Translations under genes and position numbers: made by a program
DNA from: Petaurus breviceps papuanus
Taxonomy: Eukaryota; Chordata; Mammalia; Diprotodontia; Petauridae
Length of the DNA stretch: 64,000 nucleotides
Direction of reading: 5' to 3'
Assembly: GCA_028583685.1 (NCBI GenBank)
Contig: JAMXIF010001253.1
Coordinates: 26,227,926-26,291,925 of the forward strand
The notes under the pieces: model-generated
The model's input: the letters and a program-made list of their open reading frames with translations, nothing else
What the model was told of the DNA's origin: nothing
Database searches by the model: none
In this document: piece after piece, positions 11,385 to 23,465 of the stretch
Layout of the letters: the number at the start of each line of letters is the position of its first letter
How positions within the stretch are numbered: the first letter of the stretch is position 1

Positions 11385-12790
11385 ATTCATTAAGTGTCAA
11401 GAATGTACTGAATGCTAAGGTTACAGAGGAAGGTTTTTAAAAAAAAATTCCTTGGTCTCAAGGAAATCATAGTCTAATGGTAGAGACAACATTCAAATAC
11501 CTATATGTAAATAAGTTATACACCAGACAAACAGGAGATAATTATAGAAGCAGGGTATTATCATTGAGTGGAATTGGGAAAGGCATCATGAAGGTAGGAA
11601 GGCAGTGAAGGAAGGAGGCAGATGAAGTAGGAGAACATTCTAGGCATTAGAGACAGTCTATGAAAATACAAGGAGATGGGAGGGACTGTGTGCAAGGGAG
11701 AAAAGGGCCAAAGTCACTGGATGACAGAGCAAGTGGAGAGGAAAAATGGTCAGTTTATGAAGAGTTTTAAAAATCAAAGAGAGAATTTTATGTTTTATCT
11801 GAAAGGTATAAGAAGACAGCAGAGTTTATTGAAGGTGTGTGTATGTGTACATAAAATTGATTTAACAGCTGAGTAGAAGATGGACTGGAATGGGGAGAGA
11901 CTTGAGGCAAGGAAAACAACCAAAAGGCTCTTGTCCTATTGTTATAATACAGATGTGAGATGATGAGGCCTTGAACCATGGAGGTGATACTGTCAAAGGT
12001 AAAAAGAGGACATACTGTATACAGAGGATGTTAGGAAAAAATGCTATAGAATTTGGCAAATGAGTCCATCTTAGGAGGGTAGTGAGAGAGTACAGAGATA
12101 AAGATGATGCAAAGCTTTCTTTCTTGGATGACTGAGATAAGAGTGGTATCCTTCACAGTAATAGAAAGGGGAGAGAGTTTGGGGGAGAAGATGATGAGTT
12201 TGGTTTTGGACATGTTGAGTTTAAGATGTTTACATGACATGCTCAATTCAATATATCCAATAGGCAGCAAGACTGGAGGTTTTACAGAGAAGTTAGGGCT
12301 AAATAAATAAATAGGGCAGCTAGATGGCACAGTGTAAAAAGCACCAGGCCTTGAACTAGGAAGACCTGAGATCAAATCTGGCCTCAGACACTAGCTGTGT
12401 GACCCTAGGCAAGTCACTTAGCTGTTTGCCTTAGTTTTCTGGAGAAGGAAGTGGCTAACAACTCCAGTATATTTGCCAAGAAAACACTAAATGGGATCAC
12501 CAAGCGTTAGACTGAACTGAAATGACAGAACAACAACAATGCTAAATAAGTAGATCTGAGCATCATGTGCATAACTGAATTCATGGATGCTGATAAGATC
12601 ACCAAACAGAATAGTACATAAGGAGAAGAGAAGAGGGTAGGGAATGAGCCTTGGGGGATCTCCACAGTTAGTAAATGCTATCTAGAGAAAGATCCAACAA
12701 AGAAAACTGAGAAAGTCAGAGGAGAATTAGGTGAGAACAATGTCACAAAAACCTAGAGATTTTCAAGAAAAGAAGTTACAGAATATACCT
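11385..12790 (-). repeat. Long L2 LINE 3' region, reverse orientation
   Basis: The reverse-complement L2 3' end ('cattaagtgtcaagaatgta') is followed in the expected order by 'tctcaaggaaatcatagtct', 'acattctaggcattagagac', 'ttttaaaaatcaaagagag', 'ctgagtagaagatggactgg', 'gagatgatgaggccttgaac' and 'ggttttggacatgttgagtt', then 'gatctgagcatcatgtgcat' after the SINE insertion. This is the L2 3' untranslated region rather than coding sequence. A SINE (12307-12540) interrupts it. It is the longest ancient repeat in the first third of the window. Confidence 0.65.
12307..12540 (+). repeat. SINE with BovB/RTE-like tail, inserted in L2
   Basis: The marsupial tRNA-like head ('gggcagctagatggcacagt') is followed by a tail 'aagaaaacactaaatgggat' and 'gactgaactgaaatgacaga', which resembles the 3' end of BovB/RTE LINEs. 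The element ends in (AAC)n. The 9-bp sequence GCTAAATAA at 12298-12306 is repeated at 12541-12549, a clean target-site duplication. Confidence 0.8.
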
Positions 12791-13810
12791 GGGACACTTT
12801 AAGTTGATAGTACCAGTTGGATTAATCTGGGACCAGCTGTGGGCTCTTTGATGTAGTGATTGGTATAATGTCAACTCTTATGCTTTTGTAGGAAACTCTT
12901 GAGATCCCAGATAACTTCCTATCTCATTACTTTTAACCTCCTTGTTGGTGATTTTTACTTGCTTTTATCTTCCTCTCCACAGCTTTTAACCACTTTAGGA
13001 ACTACTTTACCTGGGAGCAGATGCATATGTTTTTATTTTTAATTAAATCAATTATATATTTGAACCTCAGGCTCAGAGTGATCCATTTCATCAAATATGT
13101 ACAGAACTAATATTCTTCCTAATATTTTTATTAACTCCTCTATAAGAACTTCCTTTCCATAAGTCATCTAGCTGTTATCTACTTAGAGAAGAATATAAGT
13201 TAGAAAACATTTGCCTCTTAAGGACTAGATGCTCTGCTACTCACAAAATTTTTGATATTTTAGGTATTTCCTAGAGAATAGCATTCTGCATCTTCTTTTC
13301 AGTGGATAGCATACAGAACATATATAAACCTTGTCACAACTACCACAAAGAAATAATAAAGAAATGTTCCTCTCACCACTCTCCTTTCATCTCCTCTCTT
13401 CAGATATCTGTGTTAATAGGCTTCCTCTCTAGTCGTGCACAGATCAAACAAGTATAACCCCTGCAGGAGAAGATCAGTGGCAAGACTTATCAAGCAGTTG
13501 ACTAGTGTGACACTCCTTCAGGATTTAGGTTGCAATTGTGATCACAAAAAATGTTTCAAGAATACACACTTGGTTGGCCTTGGCTTTACATCCTGAGCTA
13601 TCATCCATACACGTCCCATGCATGTGATGCTGCCTTCCAAAAATAAATAATGATAATAATCCATAGTAAGAAATCTAAATGATTAATCAAGGTATATTGT
13701 CCAATGTCACCTTAGTTTCAGTGTGACTTCCACAGCTAAATTATGAGCAATTTTCAGATACAATAGTGCTGTGTTGTACAGACACATAGTGGACTTGTTT
13801 CACATTGATC
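12791..13810. other. No recognisable feature
   Basis: No recognised gene or repeat. The base composition is like the surrounding DNA. Confidence 0.45.
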
Positions 13811-13965
13811 TAGGCACGAAGTTCTTAACTTGGTGTCCGTGGACATAAAAAAAATACTATATTTTGATATAATTCATTTCCTTTGCAATTCTCCATATTT
13901 TATTTTATACATTTAACAAACTGATTCTGAGGAGCCTATAGACTTTACCTGATTATCAATGCATT
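13811..13965 (+). mobile_element. Non-autonomous hAT-like DNA transposon
   Basis: Begins 'gaagttcttaacttggtgtc' followed by 'cgtggacat', an A-rich stretch, 'ttcatttcctttgcaattct', 'attttattttatacatttaa' and 'ctgattctgaggagcctata'. This order matches a mammalian hAT-Charlie MITE; the fragment at 4725 is the same family in reverse. The terminal repeat at the right end is not well preserved. Confidence 0.5.
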
Positions 13966-15040
13966 TATTATAAAAAATTAAGAAATCATGCATTTTGGGG
14001 GAAACATGATCACTTTAAAAAAAGTGAAAGTAACCTAATTTCTCCCAACTCAATGTGCCTACTTATTTAGTGGGGACTATGGGAAATGAATGAACTTGGT
14101 ACTAATAAACTTTAATGAGTTCTTCCCATCAGCTTTATCTTAATGTTTTTTTATTACTGGTTGTGGAATTCATACCAGTTGACCTGTAATAAAAGACAAT
14201 TACATTAACTACGTAATCACAAACCTCATAGAACAGCACAGCACATTTTGAAATGATGAAAAAGAGAAATAAAAGCTTTTCAAATAGATATCTGTATTCC
14301 ATACCAGTACATTGGAAAACATTCATCCATTGTGGTAAATACACTGTATTGCAGCCAGAAATAGCTTAGAAAATCATCACTTCAATAAGCTGAATCGAGT
14401 CATTTTTCTAAATCAATTTGACTTCACTTTATTGGCCTGCTATGTTTTTTGCTCTGTACAGTTTTCCTCTGACATACAAATGAGCAAATTAAAAGAATTA
14501 GTAAGGTCAGTAACACAACTGTTGGATGACAATTGTGTAATTGTTCCCTCCAGGTAGGCAATTTAAGACGAGTATGAAGTCAAACTTACTACTCTACATT
14601 TTTGACTAAGTAAATATCAGAAATGAATCCACAGTTTCCTTTTAACCATCTTGTTTTCTTTCTTTTGATGAAGACTGAGCATGGGGAGAAAAATGCAGGA
14701 AATCAGATCATAGTAAGTTATTTATTTCGATTTGTCTGAGGGATAATGCAGATGAAAGAACAAGTAACTATTATTATTTTTCTCCTTCTTAATCCCATAA
14801 ATTGTTCATTTTAAAAGAAATTTGAGTTCAGTGACACAGAAAACTTTTGCTTCAATTTAGTACACATTTGTGCTATGAAATCTGATTTTGATTTCAAGTC
14901 TATAACAGTCTACCAGTGAATATTCCAAGATGATGAAAAAAAATCCTTTCCGCAAACATGAAATTGAGGGATTGTTAACATTCTTCAGTGTTATTGTTAC
15001 AAGTTCTTTCATGTCCACAAATGTGAATATGATAATGATA
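13966..15040. other. No recognisable feature
   Basis: AT-rich, no repeat, gene or RNA recognised. Confidence 0.45.
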
Positions 15041-15044
15041 TGTT

Positions 15045-15290
15045 ATTATTCATATAAAGTTTGATGGTTTTCAAAACGACTCACCTATATTATCACTAGA
15101 CAACATTGTGATGTGAGTATAATTTATCCCCACTTTATAGATGAGGAAACAGTGTCAGAGGGTTTAAGCTACTTCTAACATTACACACTGAGGCAAGGTC
15201 AGAGATAGGATGCAAGCTTGGGTCTTCCAGACTTGCAGTGAGTAATCTACTTACCAGACCATCTAGGTGCCTCTGTCACATATGGACACT
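15045..15290 (-). repeat. MIR-like SINE, reverse orientation
   Basis: 'ccccactttatagatgagga' is followed by 'aacattacacactgaggca', 'ttgggtcttccagacttgca' and 'accatctaggtgcctct', the reverse complement of a MIR tail and tRNA-like head. Confidence 0.7.
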
Positions 15291-15365
15291 ATAAAAGACA
15301 TATCAGCTAAGTTATAGGTTGTAAGTTATAGCTTCAAAAGTGGAATGTATACAGAAAACTGACAC

Positions 15366-15905
15366 AAGGCAGCTAGGTTACAAGTGGATAAAGTTCCAGG
15401 CCTGGAGTCAAGAAGACTTGAGTTCAAATCCAGACTCAGCCACTTACTCATTGTATAGATCAGGTCACTTCACCTCTGTTTGACTTGAATTGTTTGAGTC
15501 ATGTTTGACTCTTCGTGCAGCCATTTTAAGGTTTTCTTGGCAAAGATACTAGATACAAAGATACTAGAATAGTTTGCCACTTCCTTCTCCAGCTCATTTT
15601 ACAGATGGGAAACTAAAGCAAACAGGGTTAAGTGACTTGCTTGGGGTCACACAGCTTTTCAGTGTCTGAGGTCAGATTTGAACTCATGAAGAACAGTCAT
15701 CCTGGTTCTAAGTCCAGTGTTCTATCCATAGACCTACCAGCTGCCCCTTAGTATTTGTTTCCTGAAGTGTAAAATTGGGACAACAGCAGCTACTACCCAG
15801 GGCTATTATGAGGATCAAATGTGATAATATTAGTGAAGAAAGTAGTACCATGCTTGGCACAAAATAAGCACTATCTAAATACTAGTTATTTTCATTATTA
15901 TTATA
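15366..15905 (+). repeat. MIR-type SINE split by a second SINE
   Basis: The left half (15366-15477) has the head 'ggcagctaggttacaagtgg' and the B-box-like 'gagttcaaatccagactcag'. The right half (15746-15905) resumes with 'tttcctgaagtgtaaaattg', 'aggatcaaatgtgataatat' and 'atgcttggcacaaaataagc', which is the MIR tail. The reverse-oriented SINE at 15478-15746 sits exactly between them. Confidence 0.7.
15478..15746 (-). repeat. SINE with RTE-like tail, reverse orientation, nested
   Basis: Reading left to right it shows the reverse-complement RTE-like tail ('ttgtttgagtcatgtttgac', 'ttttcttggcaaagatacta', 'tttgccacttccttctccag'), then 'ctcattttacagatgggaaa', and finally the tRNA-like head 'gacctaccagctgcccc'. 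It interrupts the MIR-type SINE around it, so it is the younger of the two. Confidence 0.75.
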
Positions 15906-16234
15906 CTTAAAGGAACGTGCTACTGAACTAGAGGCAAGCTTGTAAACAACTAATAGATTATTATCTTGACATGTTAGTTTCTAAAATATCTTCCTTTCAC
16001 TTCATGCTAGTACTGAGCCCTTTCCTGGTTTTGAGTTAGTATTCTAAATATTCTCACTGCATCTAGTATATCTTCTGTTTCTAACATTCTATGATCATAT
16101 GATTCTGTGTTCTTACATGAGAGCTGAATGATCACATGCACTAGAAGATTTACATGAAGAAACTGGAATTCATGTGGCACAGTAATAAACCCAGAGTAGT
16201 GGGGCTGGGGGAGTTCTTTTTTGGCCATTTACTT

Positions 16235-16345
16235 CAAAGCATGATTAGGCAAGTCATTTAACCTTACTAGAACTCAGTTTCTCATTAGTAAAATAAAGGA
16301 GTAGAATGGAATCATCTGTAAAGTCCATTCTAGGGACATTGTTCC
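16235..16345 (+). repeat. MIR-related fragment
   Basis: 'ggcaagtcatttaaccttac' followed by 'tcagtttctcattagtaaaa' is the middle and tail of a MIR-like SINE; the head is not recognisable. Confidence 0.5.
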
Positions 16346-16369
16346 AATGTCTCAAGCCCACTTTTTAGT

Positions 16370-16620
16370 CAAATTGTTGTTTCTGTTGATCAGTCATATC
16401 CAGTTCTTCCCAAACCCATTTGGGATTTTCTTGGAAAAGATACTAAAGGGTTTTGCCATTTTGTTTCTGCAGCTCATTTTACAGATGAGGAAACAAATTG
16501 AACAGGGTTAAGTGGGTTGCCCAGGTTAACACAGCTAGTAAATGTCTGAGGTATAAATTTAACTCAGGTCTTTCGGACTCCAGGCCAAGGATTTTATTCA
16601 CAGCACCACCTAGCAGTCCT
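16370..16620 (-). repeat. SINE with RTE-like tail, reverse orientation
   Basis: Starts with the reverse-complement RTE-like tail ('ttgttgtttctgttgatcag', 'gattttcttggaaaagatac'), continues with 'ctcattttacagatgaggaa' and 'gttgcccaggttaacacagc', and ends at the tRNA-like head 'agcaccacctagcagtcc'. Confidence 0.75.
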
Positions 16621-16624
16621 TTGT

Positions 16625-17890
16625 ATCCTAATGCTATTACCGAATGCAGTGGCTAGTTCTGTTTTCATGTAATTTAGGAATTTTACAATTAGTGTTCTCA
16701 TCTATATAAAATATCAAAAAGAACAAAATTGTTCACTTAAGTATGCCAACAGAAATATTCCATGAAATTGATATTAAACATTACTGGGATGAAATCATTC
16801 GAAACAAGGGGGCTAAGAAAGAAGATACATTGGAAGCACAGTTCCCCTATTAGTACGTCAAAATGGAAAGAAATTCTCCAAAGAAATTAAAATATCAAGA
16901 ACACCAAAAAAGAATAAGAATGAAAAAATGTCCTCAGTAATCTATCCCATGGAAAAATCACCAAAAAGAGTGAAGAAATGAATGAGAAAAACTTCAACAT
17001 CATGGTACCCAAAAGAAAGAAGAAATTTATTCCAATCCTTATGATTCATCAAACTTCTTCAAAATATGGAAAAGAAAGACAGAGATACATGTAGATACAG
17101 AGAAAGAGCAAGGTATAGATACATGTAGATACAGATGATATAAATATAGATATAGATAGATATACAATAATTCCATTTGTCTCTGTAGATTAGGATCCTT
17201 CAGATCAGGTAGAATTGTCCAAAATCTACAAATAAATATTGCAAAACAATGGAAAATTAATAAAATATGGTGAGACAAAGAACCACATCAGGTTATCCTC
17301 ATATGGCAAAAAGAGGAATGAGTACTGTGAAAACAATTTATGGCCTGCAAAGCAGAAATAATTAGCAAGATAGGAGGAAAACTCGAATCCATGAAACATC
17401 TCACAAAAGAAAAAAAAATAGCTACAACTGTTTGGGAAAGAAAATATACAGAATTGAAGGATCATCTGGAAGAAGAGAAATAAAAATCAACAGCTTAAAA
17501 ATAAAATATTATCTCCATACAATTAAAACATATTGAACTCAAAGTCAGTGTACATAGAGGCAGTTTGAGAATTTTAAGACTCCAAAAAGAAAACTAAATT
17601 TGGTTACTTTTATTCTACAAAGTATTATTTGTTATATGAGTCAGCTCTCTGAAAGAGAAAGCAAAAGGTATAGTTGGGGAATCTATGCTGATTTTAAAAT
17701 ATCAATAAAACTTGTTAACATGAAATAAGAACAATAATCCTTAGACAGAGAAGGAATACAATGGGGGTAAAGTAGTATGAGGACTCTCCATAAGGAGAAA
17801 AGAATAATTCATAATAATTTCAAATAGGAGCACAGAAATATAAATGAAGTATCTCCAAGAACACAAGAATGATTAAAAAGCTTGTTTTTT
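16625..17890. other. Purine-rich unclassified stretch
   Basis: The plus strand is strongly A- and G-rich from about 16,730 to 17,890, as decayed LINE or retroelement coding strands often are, but I cannot match it to L1, HAL1 or L2. No open frame longer than about 80 codons survives. A short impure GATA-type microsatellite (about 17075-17170) lies inside. It may be a fragment of an older retroelement. Confidence 0.3.
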
Positions 17891-18084
17891 TAACCTTTGT
17901 GTACAACTTTCTCTTAATTCTTAAATTTATTTTAAATTTATATGTAAAATAATAAGAAAAAAATTGCCACATAAACAGCAGGACATTAAAGAGGATTTAA
18001 TATGAAGTAACACATTTCCATTTCAAGAAAACCTATATAATGGATTCTACACATTTTTTTCCAAAGCTGTCCATCTTTGATTCT

Positions 18085-18179
18085 TTGTATATTTTCCTTT
18101 GTCCTCTGCTGTGTACTTTTTAATTTTATTTTTCCCCTTTTCCCCATACCCAAGAAGGCTACAAGTAAGTACAGATATG

Positions 18180-18225
<46 letters not shown>

Positions 18226-18297
18226 TAGACACTCATACACACACACACACACATATACACATAGGTACCTTGAATGTACACATACATATCTACTCAA

Positions 18298-18347
<50 letters not shown>

Positions 18348-19060
18348 GTAACCAGATCATACTTATTTCTACTTGTCATCTGTTTCTCTGAAGGTGGATA
18401 ATGTCTTCCTTCATTTGTCCAAATCTTTCCATTTTTCAGAAGCTCATCACTTCTTAGACCATAACAATATTCTGACTCAATCACATTCTATGTGGGAGAA
18501 TATGAGAATTTTACCCCAATTTTCTATATTCCCTCTATTCTTGGCTACATAGGTTTTATTTATACAAGAAAGTTTTAATTTAAAATAATCAAAATTATTC
18601 ATTTGTACACTTCAACACTGCTCTCATCTTATAATTTGGTTTAAGGTCTTATAATAAGATTTATGTATCTAATTCCTTAAGTAATTTTACCCTGGTTTCC
18701 TTGAAGTTTATGACCCTCTGCTCTTCCAAATGAACGCTGTTATACATTTTTCTGTCTCAGTAAGATAATTGGTTTTTTTTGGTAACTTAATTGGGATGGC
18801 ATTACATAAATAGAATATTTAGGTAAAACTTTCATTTTAAATATTATATTAGGTTTACCTACCCATACACAATAAATATTATTTCAATTATTTAGATCTA
18901 ACTTTTTTTGTATAAAAGGTGTTTTGTATTATTTTCATATAGTACCTCTATCTGTTTTTGGCAGGTGTACTCTCATTTTTTATACTGTCTAGTTATTTTA
19001 TATGGTCTAAAACTACTGATCACTAGGACTGACAAATAGCATAGTTTCCTTATTTTTCTC
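18085..19060 (-). mobile_element. L1 3' portion, reverse orientation, old
   Basis: Between 18,760 and 19,010 the reverse complement matches the end of L1 ORF2 as seen at 27.0 kb: 'ggtgttttgtattattttca' here is the counterpart of 'tacaaaacacttttcacaca'. Further left it reads through later ORF2 sequence and into a 3' untranslated region ('cccaagaaggctacaagtaa', like 'ctggtagccatctctagggt' at 30.9 kb). It resembles the divergent L1 at 29860 rather than the younger copies. Coding sequence is heavily degraded. Confidence 0.65.
18188..18350. repeat. Compound (AG)n / (CA)n / (TA)n microsatellite
   Basis: A perfect (GA) run at about 18188-18220 is followed by two (CA) runs (about 18237-18253 and 18299-18331) and a short (TA) run. 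It lies in the 3' region of the reverse L1, where such tracts are common. The small open frames here are only repeat translations (poly-Leu-Ser, Cys-Val, Thr-His). Confidence 0.95.
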
Positions 19061-19492
19061 TTTTGGTTAAATCTGATTTTCAATTTAACTTTGTCTGAGA
19101 TCATGATTACTATCCTTACTTTTTTACATAATAAATTCTACTCCTGACTTTATTTTATGTTTCTGTTTATCTCTCATTTTCATAGATTTTCCTGAAAGCA
19201 ACATATTGTTGAATTCTAATTTTTAACCTGAGAGTTTTCATTTTGTAGGTAAATTCATCCCCTTCACATTCTAAATGATTATTAGTTGTTTTATATTTTC
19301 TTCCTTCCTATTTTCCTCATTATCCTTCTCACCCTATTCCTATCCTTCCTCACTCTTCTACTTCACTGCTACCTGCTACCTTGCCCTCCTATTCTTTAAC
19401 CTACCCCCATCCAAGAATTCCTTACTCTCTCCTTCCTTCTTATCATTTTGCCCTCATTTCTTTCTGAATTTAGAAGATTTTTATACACTTCC

Positions 19493-19542
<50 letters not shown>

Positions 19543-21535
19543 TGTTCCCTCTTTAACCCATTCCTGATGAGAGTAATTTTCCACATCATACTCTGTCCTA
19601 CCCCACTCTTTTCAAGCAACCCAATTACTAATGACCATCTTAGACATAAGGTTTACATTTCCACATATAAAAAATAAACAATTTATTCTTATTGAGTCCC
19701 TTATAGTCTTTGATATTTACCTTCTATTTCCCTTGGATATTGTATGTCAAATATTCTATTAAGTTCTGGTCTTTCTGCAATAAATACCTGAAAGTCTTTC
19801 AATTCATTGAATATCCTTTTTTTCATTCAGGTTTCTACTTAAATTTACTGAGTATGATATTTTTGGCCTTCAGCCCAGTTCGTTCGATCTTCAATATATA
19901 TTGTTCCAAGACCTATGGTCTTTTAGTGCAGCTGCTACTAAGCCTTGTGAAACTCTAACTGTGGTTCTGCCATATTTGATTTTTTTTTCTTGTTGCTCAT
20001 AATATTTTTTCCTTAAACTGGGGATTTTCGAATTTGGCTATGATATCCCTGTAGTTTTTCCTCCAAGGATCTCTTTCAGGGAGTGATCAATTGATTTTTT
20101 TTTTTCTATTTCAACTATCCCTTCTCATTGTTACACTTCAGGACAATTTTCTTTATTATTTCTTGTATTAAGATTCTTTTTTTTTATCATAGGTTTCAGG
20201 TAATCCAATTACTCTTGTGCATTCTCTACTTGATCTATTCTCCAGATCAGTTGTTTTTCTTATGTTTCACAATCTCTTCTATTTTTTTTATTCTGTATAT
20301 TTTATTTAATTATTTCTTGGTTTCTTATTAACTTCAATGGCTTCACCTTGCCCAATTCCAATTTTTAAGGATTCATTTTCTTCCTTAAGATTCTGGATCT
20401 ACTTTTCTAACTAGTTGACTTTCTTTTCATAATCTTCTTGTTTTTTTTGGATTGTTCTTATTTTTTTTTAATTTTTCCCCCTCAATATCTCTCTTTTAAT
20501 TCTTTTATTCCTTAAGATTCTGGATCTCCTCTTCCAGACTTCCTTTTCATAATCTTGTTTTTTTCTTGGATTTTTCTTACTTTAAAAAAATTCTCCATCT
20601 CTCTTTTTTTATTTTTGAAGTCTATTTTGAGTTCTTCTATTTTTTTAGGCAGATCACCATTTAACATTACTCTTTGGTACAGGGAAGGTTTATTTTTCCT
20701 TCAATATTCTCCTCTGAAGATGAATCCTAGCCTCTATTCCCATAGTAACTCCCTATGGTTGAATTCTTTTTCATTTGCCTGGGCATTAAAAAAAAATAGT
20801 AGCTTGTTATTATAATCTCATCTAATCCTGTGGGGGATGGTGCCTCTGACCTCAGGTCCTTCTTGTTGCTATTGTTTGAGCTTTGTCCTGGGCCAAACCT
20901 CTGCACTCCTTTTTACTCTAAGTCACACCTTGGAGCACCTGGTACACTATGCTGTGAATGTTCTTGCTCCCTGAGAATCCTCCTGTGGCCATGACTTTAG
21001 TTCTTCCCTCTGGCCTAGAACTGAGACCAAGAAATCAGGTCTCCTATGATATCACAGCCAGTAGCATCCCTGCCCCTATACTTCCAGACCCACTGAGCCT
21101 ATGGCAGTTCCTTTTCCCTGAGGACCTTGTCTCAGCAACACAACTCAGAATGTCATCTCTTGTCAGAAGAGGCTCCCTCAAACTTCCCCCATTGTTGTGA
21201 CTAACCCCCTACACTATTCAGGAGGTGAAAATTCTATGTGGCTAAGGTCAAAGCTACTTTCCAATCCAGTTACCCCTAGGGCTTGCTACTTGCTATTTCA
21301 GTGGAGCTAGCCTAGAGGGGTTTACACTTCACTTTGGCTAAACCTCCATCCTAGGAACTTTTTTCAGTTCTTCTCTAGTTATCACAGGAGGATCACTGTA
21401 ATGCTCCAACTCTTGTTTATTTTTACCCCTCTATGTTCACCCTGAGGTGCTTTTTGTCTTACTTGTGGAGAAAATTGAGAGAGTTTGGAATTTTCTGACC
21501 TGCCATCTACCCAGAATCCTCTCCTCTTACATTTT
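19061..21535 (-). mobile_element. L1 5' half: 5'UTR, ORF1 and start of ORF2, reverse orientation
   Basis: From right to left it shows a GC-richer L1 5' untranslated region (about 20,600-21,535), then decayed ORF1. At 20,180-20,290, 'gtttcaggtaatccaattac' and 'gatctattctccagatcagt' align with the ORF1 region of the HAL1 at 25.0 kb. An ORF1-ORF2 spacer follows, and then the ORF2 endonuclease start (19,065-19,290, 'gcaacatattgttgaattct' and 'ggtaaattcatccccttcac'). The sequence then jumps to the far end of ORF2 near 19,010-19,060, so most of ORF2 is missing or this is a separate insertion from the piece on its left. Confidence 0.65.
19495..19534. repeat. (TA)n microsatellite
   Basis: About 20 uninterrupted AT units within the spacer of the reverse L1; similar TA tracts lie in the post-ORF1 region of the HAL1 copies. 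Confidence 0.95.
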
Positions 21536-22083
21536 TGTTTTTTTAATGGGAGAGATGAGGAGTAAATTTAAAGTTATCAAAGAAAAAAAATTAAGAAAAC
21601 AATTTATGTTAAGCCAAGGTATTTTTTAGGAAGAAATAAAGACATAAACAGGGGAGGAAATAGGATAGAGGGAAGGGGACAGATAGTAATCATAACTGTG
21701 AATGTGAATGGGATGAACTCCCCCCCAAAACAGAGGCAGATAGCAGAATGGATTAAAAACCACAATCCTACAATATGCTGTCCACAAGAAGCAAATATGA
21801 AAGTGGGGGATACACACAGGGTAAAGGTGAAAGGCTGGAGTAAAATATATTATGCTTCAGCTAAAGTACAAAAAGCAGGGGTAGCAATCCTTATCTCAGT
21901 TAAAGCAAAAATAGATCTTATTAAAAGAGATAAGGAAGGAAACTATATCCTGCTAAAAGGCACCATCAAGAAAGAAGCAATACCATGGCTTAACATACAT
22001 GCACCAAGCAGTATAGCATCCAAATTCCTGAAGGAGAAGTTAAGGGAATTAGAGGAAGAAATGGATAGTAAAAATATATTAAA

Positions 22084-22229
22084 GGGCGGCCAGGTGGCTC
22101 AGCGAGTAAGAGCACCAGCTCCAACATTGGGATGACCTGGAGATCGAATCCTGGGTTGAGACACTCAGCACCACACTCAGAAATAACTGGCCGTGTAACC
22201 TTGAACAAGTTACTTAACCCCGATTGTTT

Positions 22230-22264
<35 letters not shown>

Positions 22265-22270
22265 ATACTA
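22084..22270 (+). repeat. tRNA-derived SINE, second subfamily, nested in L1
   Basis: Head 'gggcggccaggtggctcagc', then 'gatgacctggagatcgaatc', 'cagcaccacactcagaaata', 'actggccgtgtaaccttgaa' and 'cttaaccccgattg'. The 'accacac(c)cagaaataactggcc' insert distinguishes this subfamily, which recurs at 34403 and 40854. The 3' end runs into (TA)n/(TG)n (22229-22266). It splits the L1 endonuclease region. Confidence 0.85.
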
Positions 22271-23465
22271 GTGGGGGACATCAATTTCCCCCTCTCTGAA
22301 CCAGACAAATCTCACCTCAAAATAAAAAAAGAAAGAAGTTAAGGAGGTGAATAGAATTTTAGAGAGGCTAGATATGATAGATCTCCGGAGAAAACTGAAG
22401 AGGAATAAAAAGGAATATACTTTCTTCTCAGCAGTACATGGCACATATACACACAAAAATCAACTATGTACTAGGGCAAGAAAACCTCACAATTCAGTGC
22501 AGAAAGGCAGAAACATTAACTGGATCCTACTCAGATCATGATGTAATAAAAATCATATGGAAAAAAGGGCCATGGAAAGATAGACTAAAAACTAATTGGA
22601 AACTAAATAATTTAATTCTAAAGAATTATGGGGTCAAACAGGAAATTATAGAAACAATCAGTAATTTCATTGAGGAGAATGACAATCATAAGACAACATA
22701 CCAAAACTTGTGGGATGCAGCAAAAGCAGTTCTTAGGGAAAATTTTATATCCCTGAATGCATACATGAATAAAATAGAGAAGATGGAGGTCAATAAATTG
22801 GGCATGCAACTGAAAAATCTAGAAGAAGAACAAATTGAAAATCCCCAGTTGAATTCTAAATTAGAAATAATGAAAACCAAAGGAGATATTAATAAAATTA
22901 AAATAAATAACTACTGAATTAATAAATAAAACTAAGAGCTGGTTTATGAAAAAACAGTAAAATCGATAGAACTTTAGTCAGTATGATAAAAAGTAAAAAG
23001 AAAACAAAATTATGACTATCAAAAATGAAAAAGGTGAATCTACCTCCAATGAAGAGGAAATTAAAACAAATATTAGGAAATATTTTGCCAAATTGGATGC
23101 ACATAAATTTGACAATCTTAGTGAAATAAATGGATATTTACAAAAATAGAAGCTGTCAGATTAACTGGAGAGGAAGTTAGTTACTTAAATAACCCCATCT
23201 CAGAAAAATAAATTGAACAACCCATCAACCAACTCCCAAGGAATCAGGAATACCCAGCATCAGATCGATTTACTAGAGAATTATATCAAATATTAAAGAA
23301 CAATTGATTCCAATACTTTAAAAACTATTTGGGAAAACTGGGGAAGAAGGAGTCCTACCAAATTCTTTATATGATACAAATATGGTACTGATACCTAAAT
23401 GGGAAAGAGACAAAATGGAGAAAGAAAATTATACACCAATTTGCCTCATGAATACAGATGAAATT

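Noticed and set aside
17986-18391. Open frames of 104-124 codons on both strands near 18.1-18.4 kb.
   Set aside because: They are translations of the (AG)n, (CA)n and (TA)n microsatellites.
20555-21200. Open frames of 80-86 codons suggesting an exon.
   Set aside because: The region aligns with the 5'UTR and ORF1 start of a reverse-oriented L1; the frames lie on the opposite strand and are incidental.
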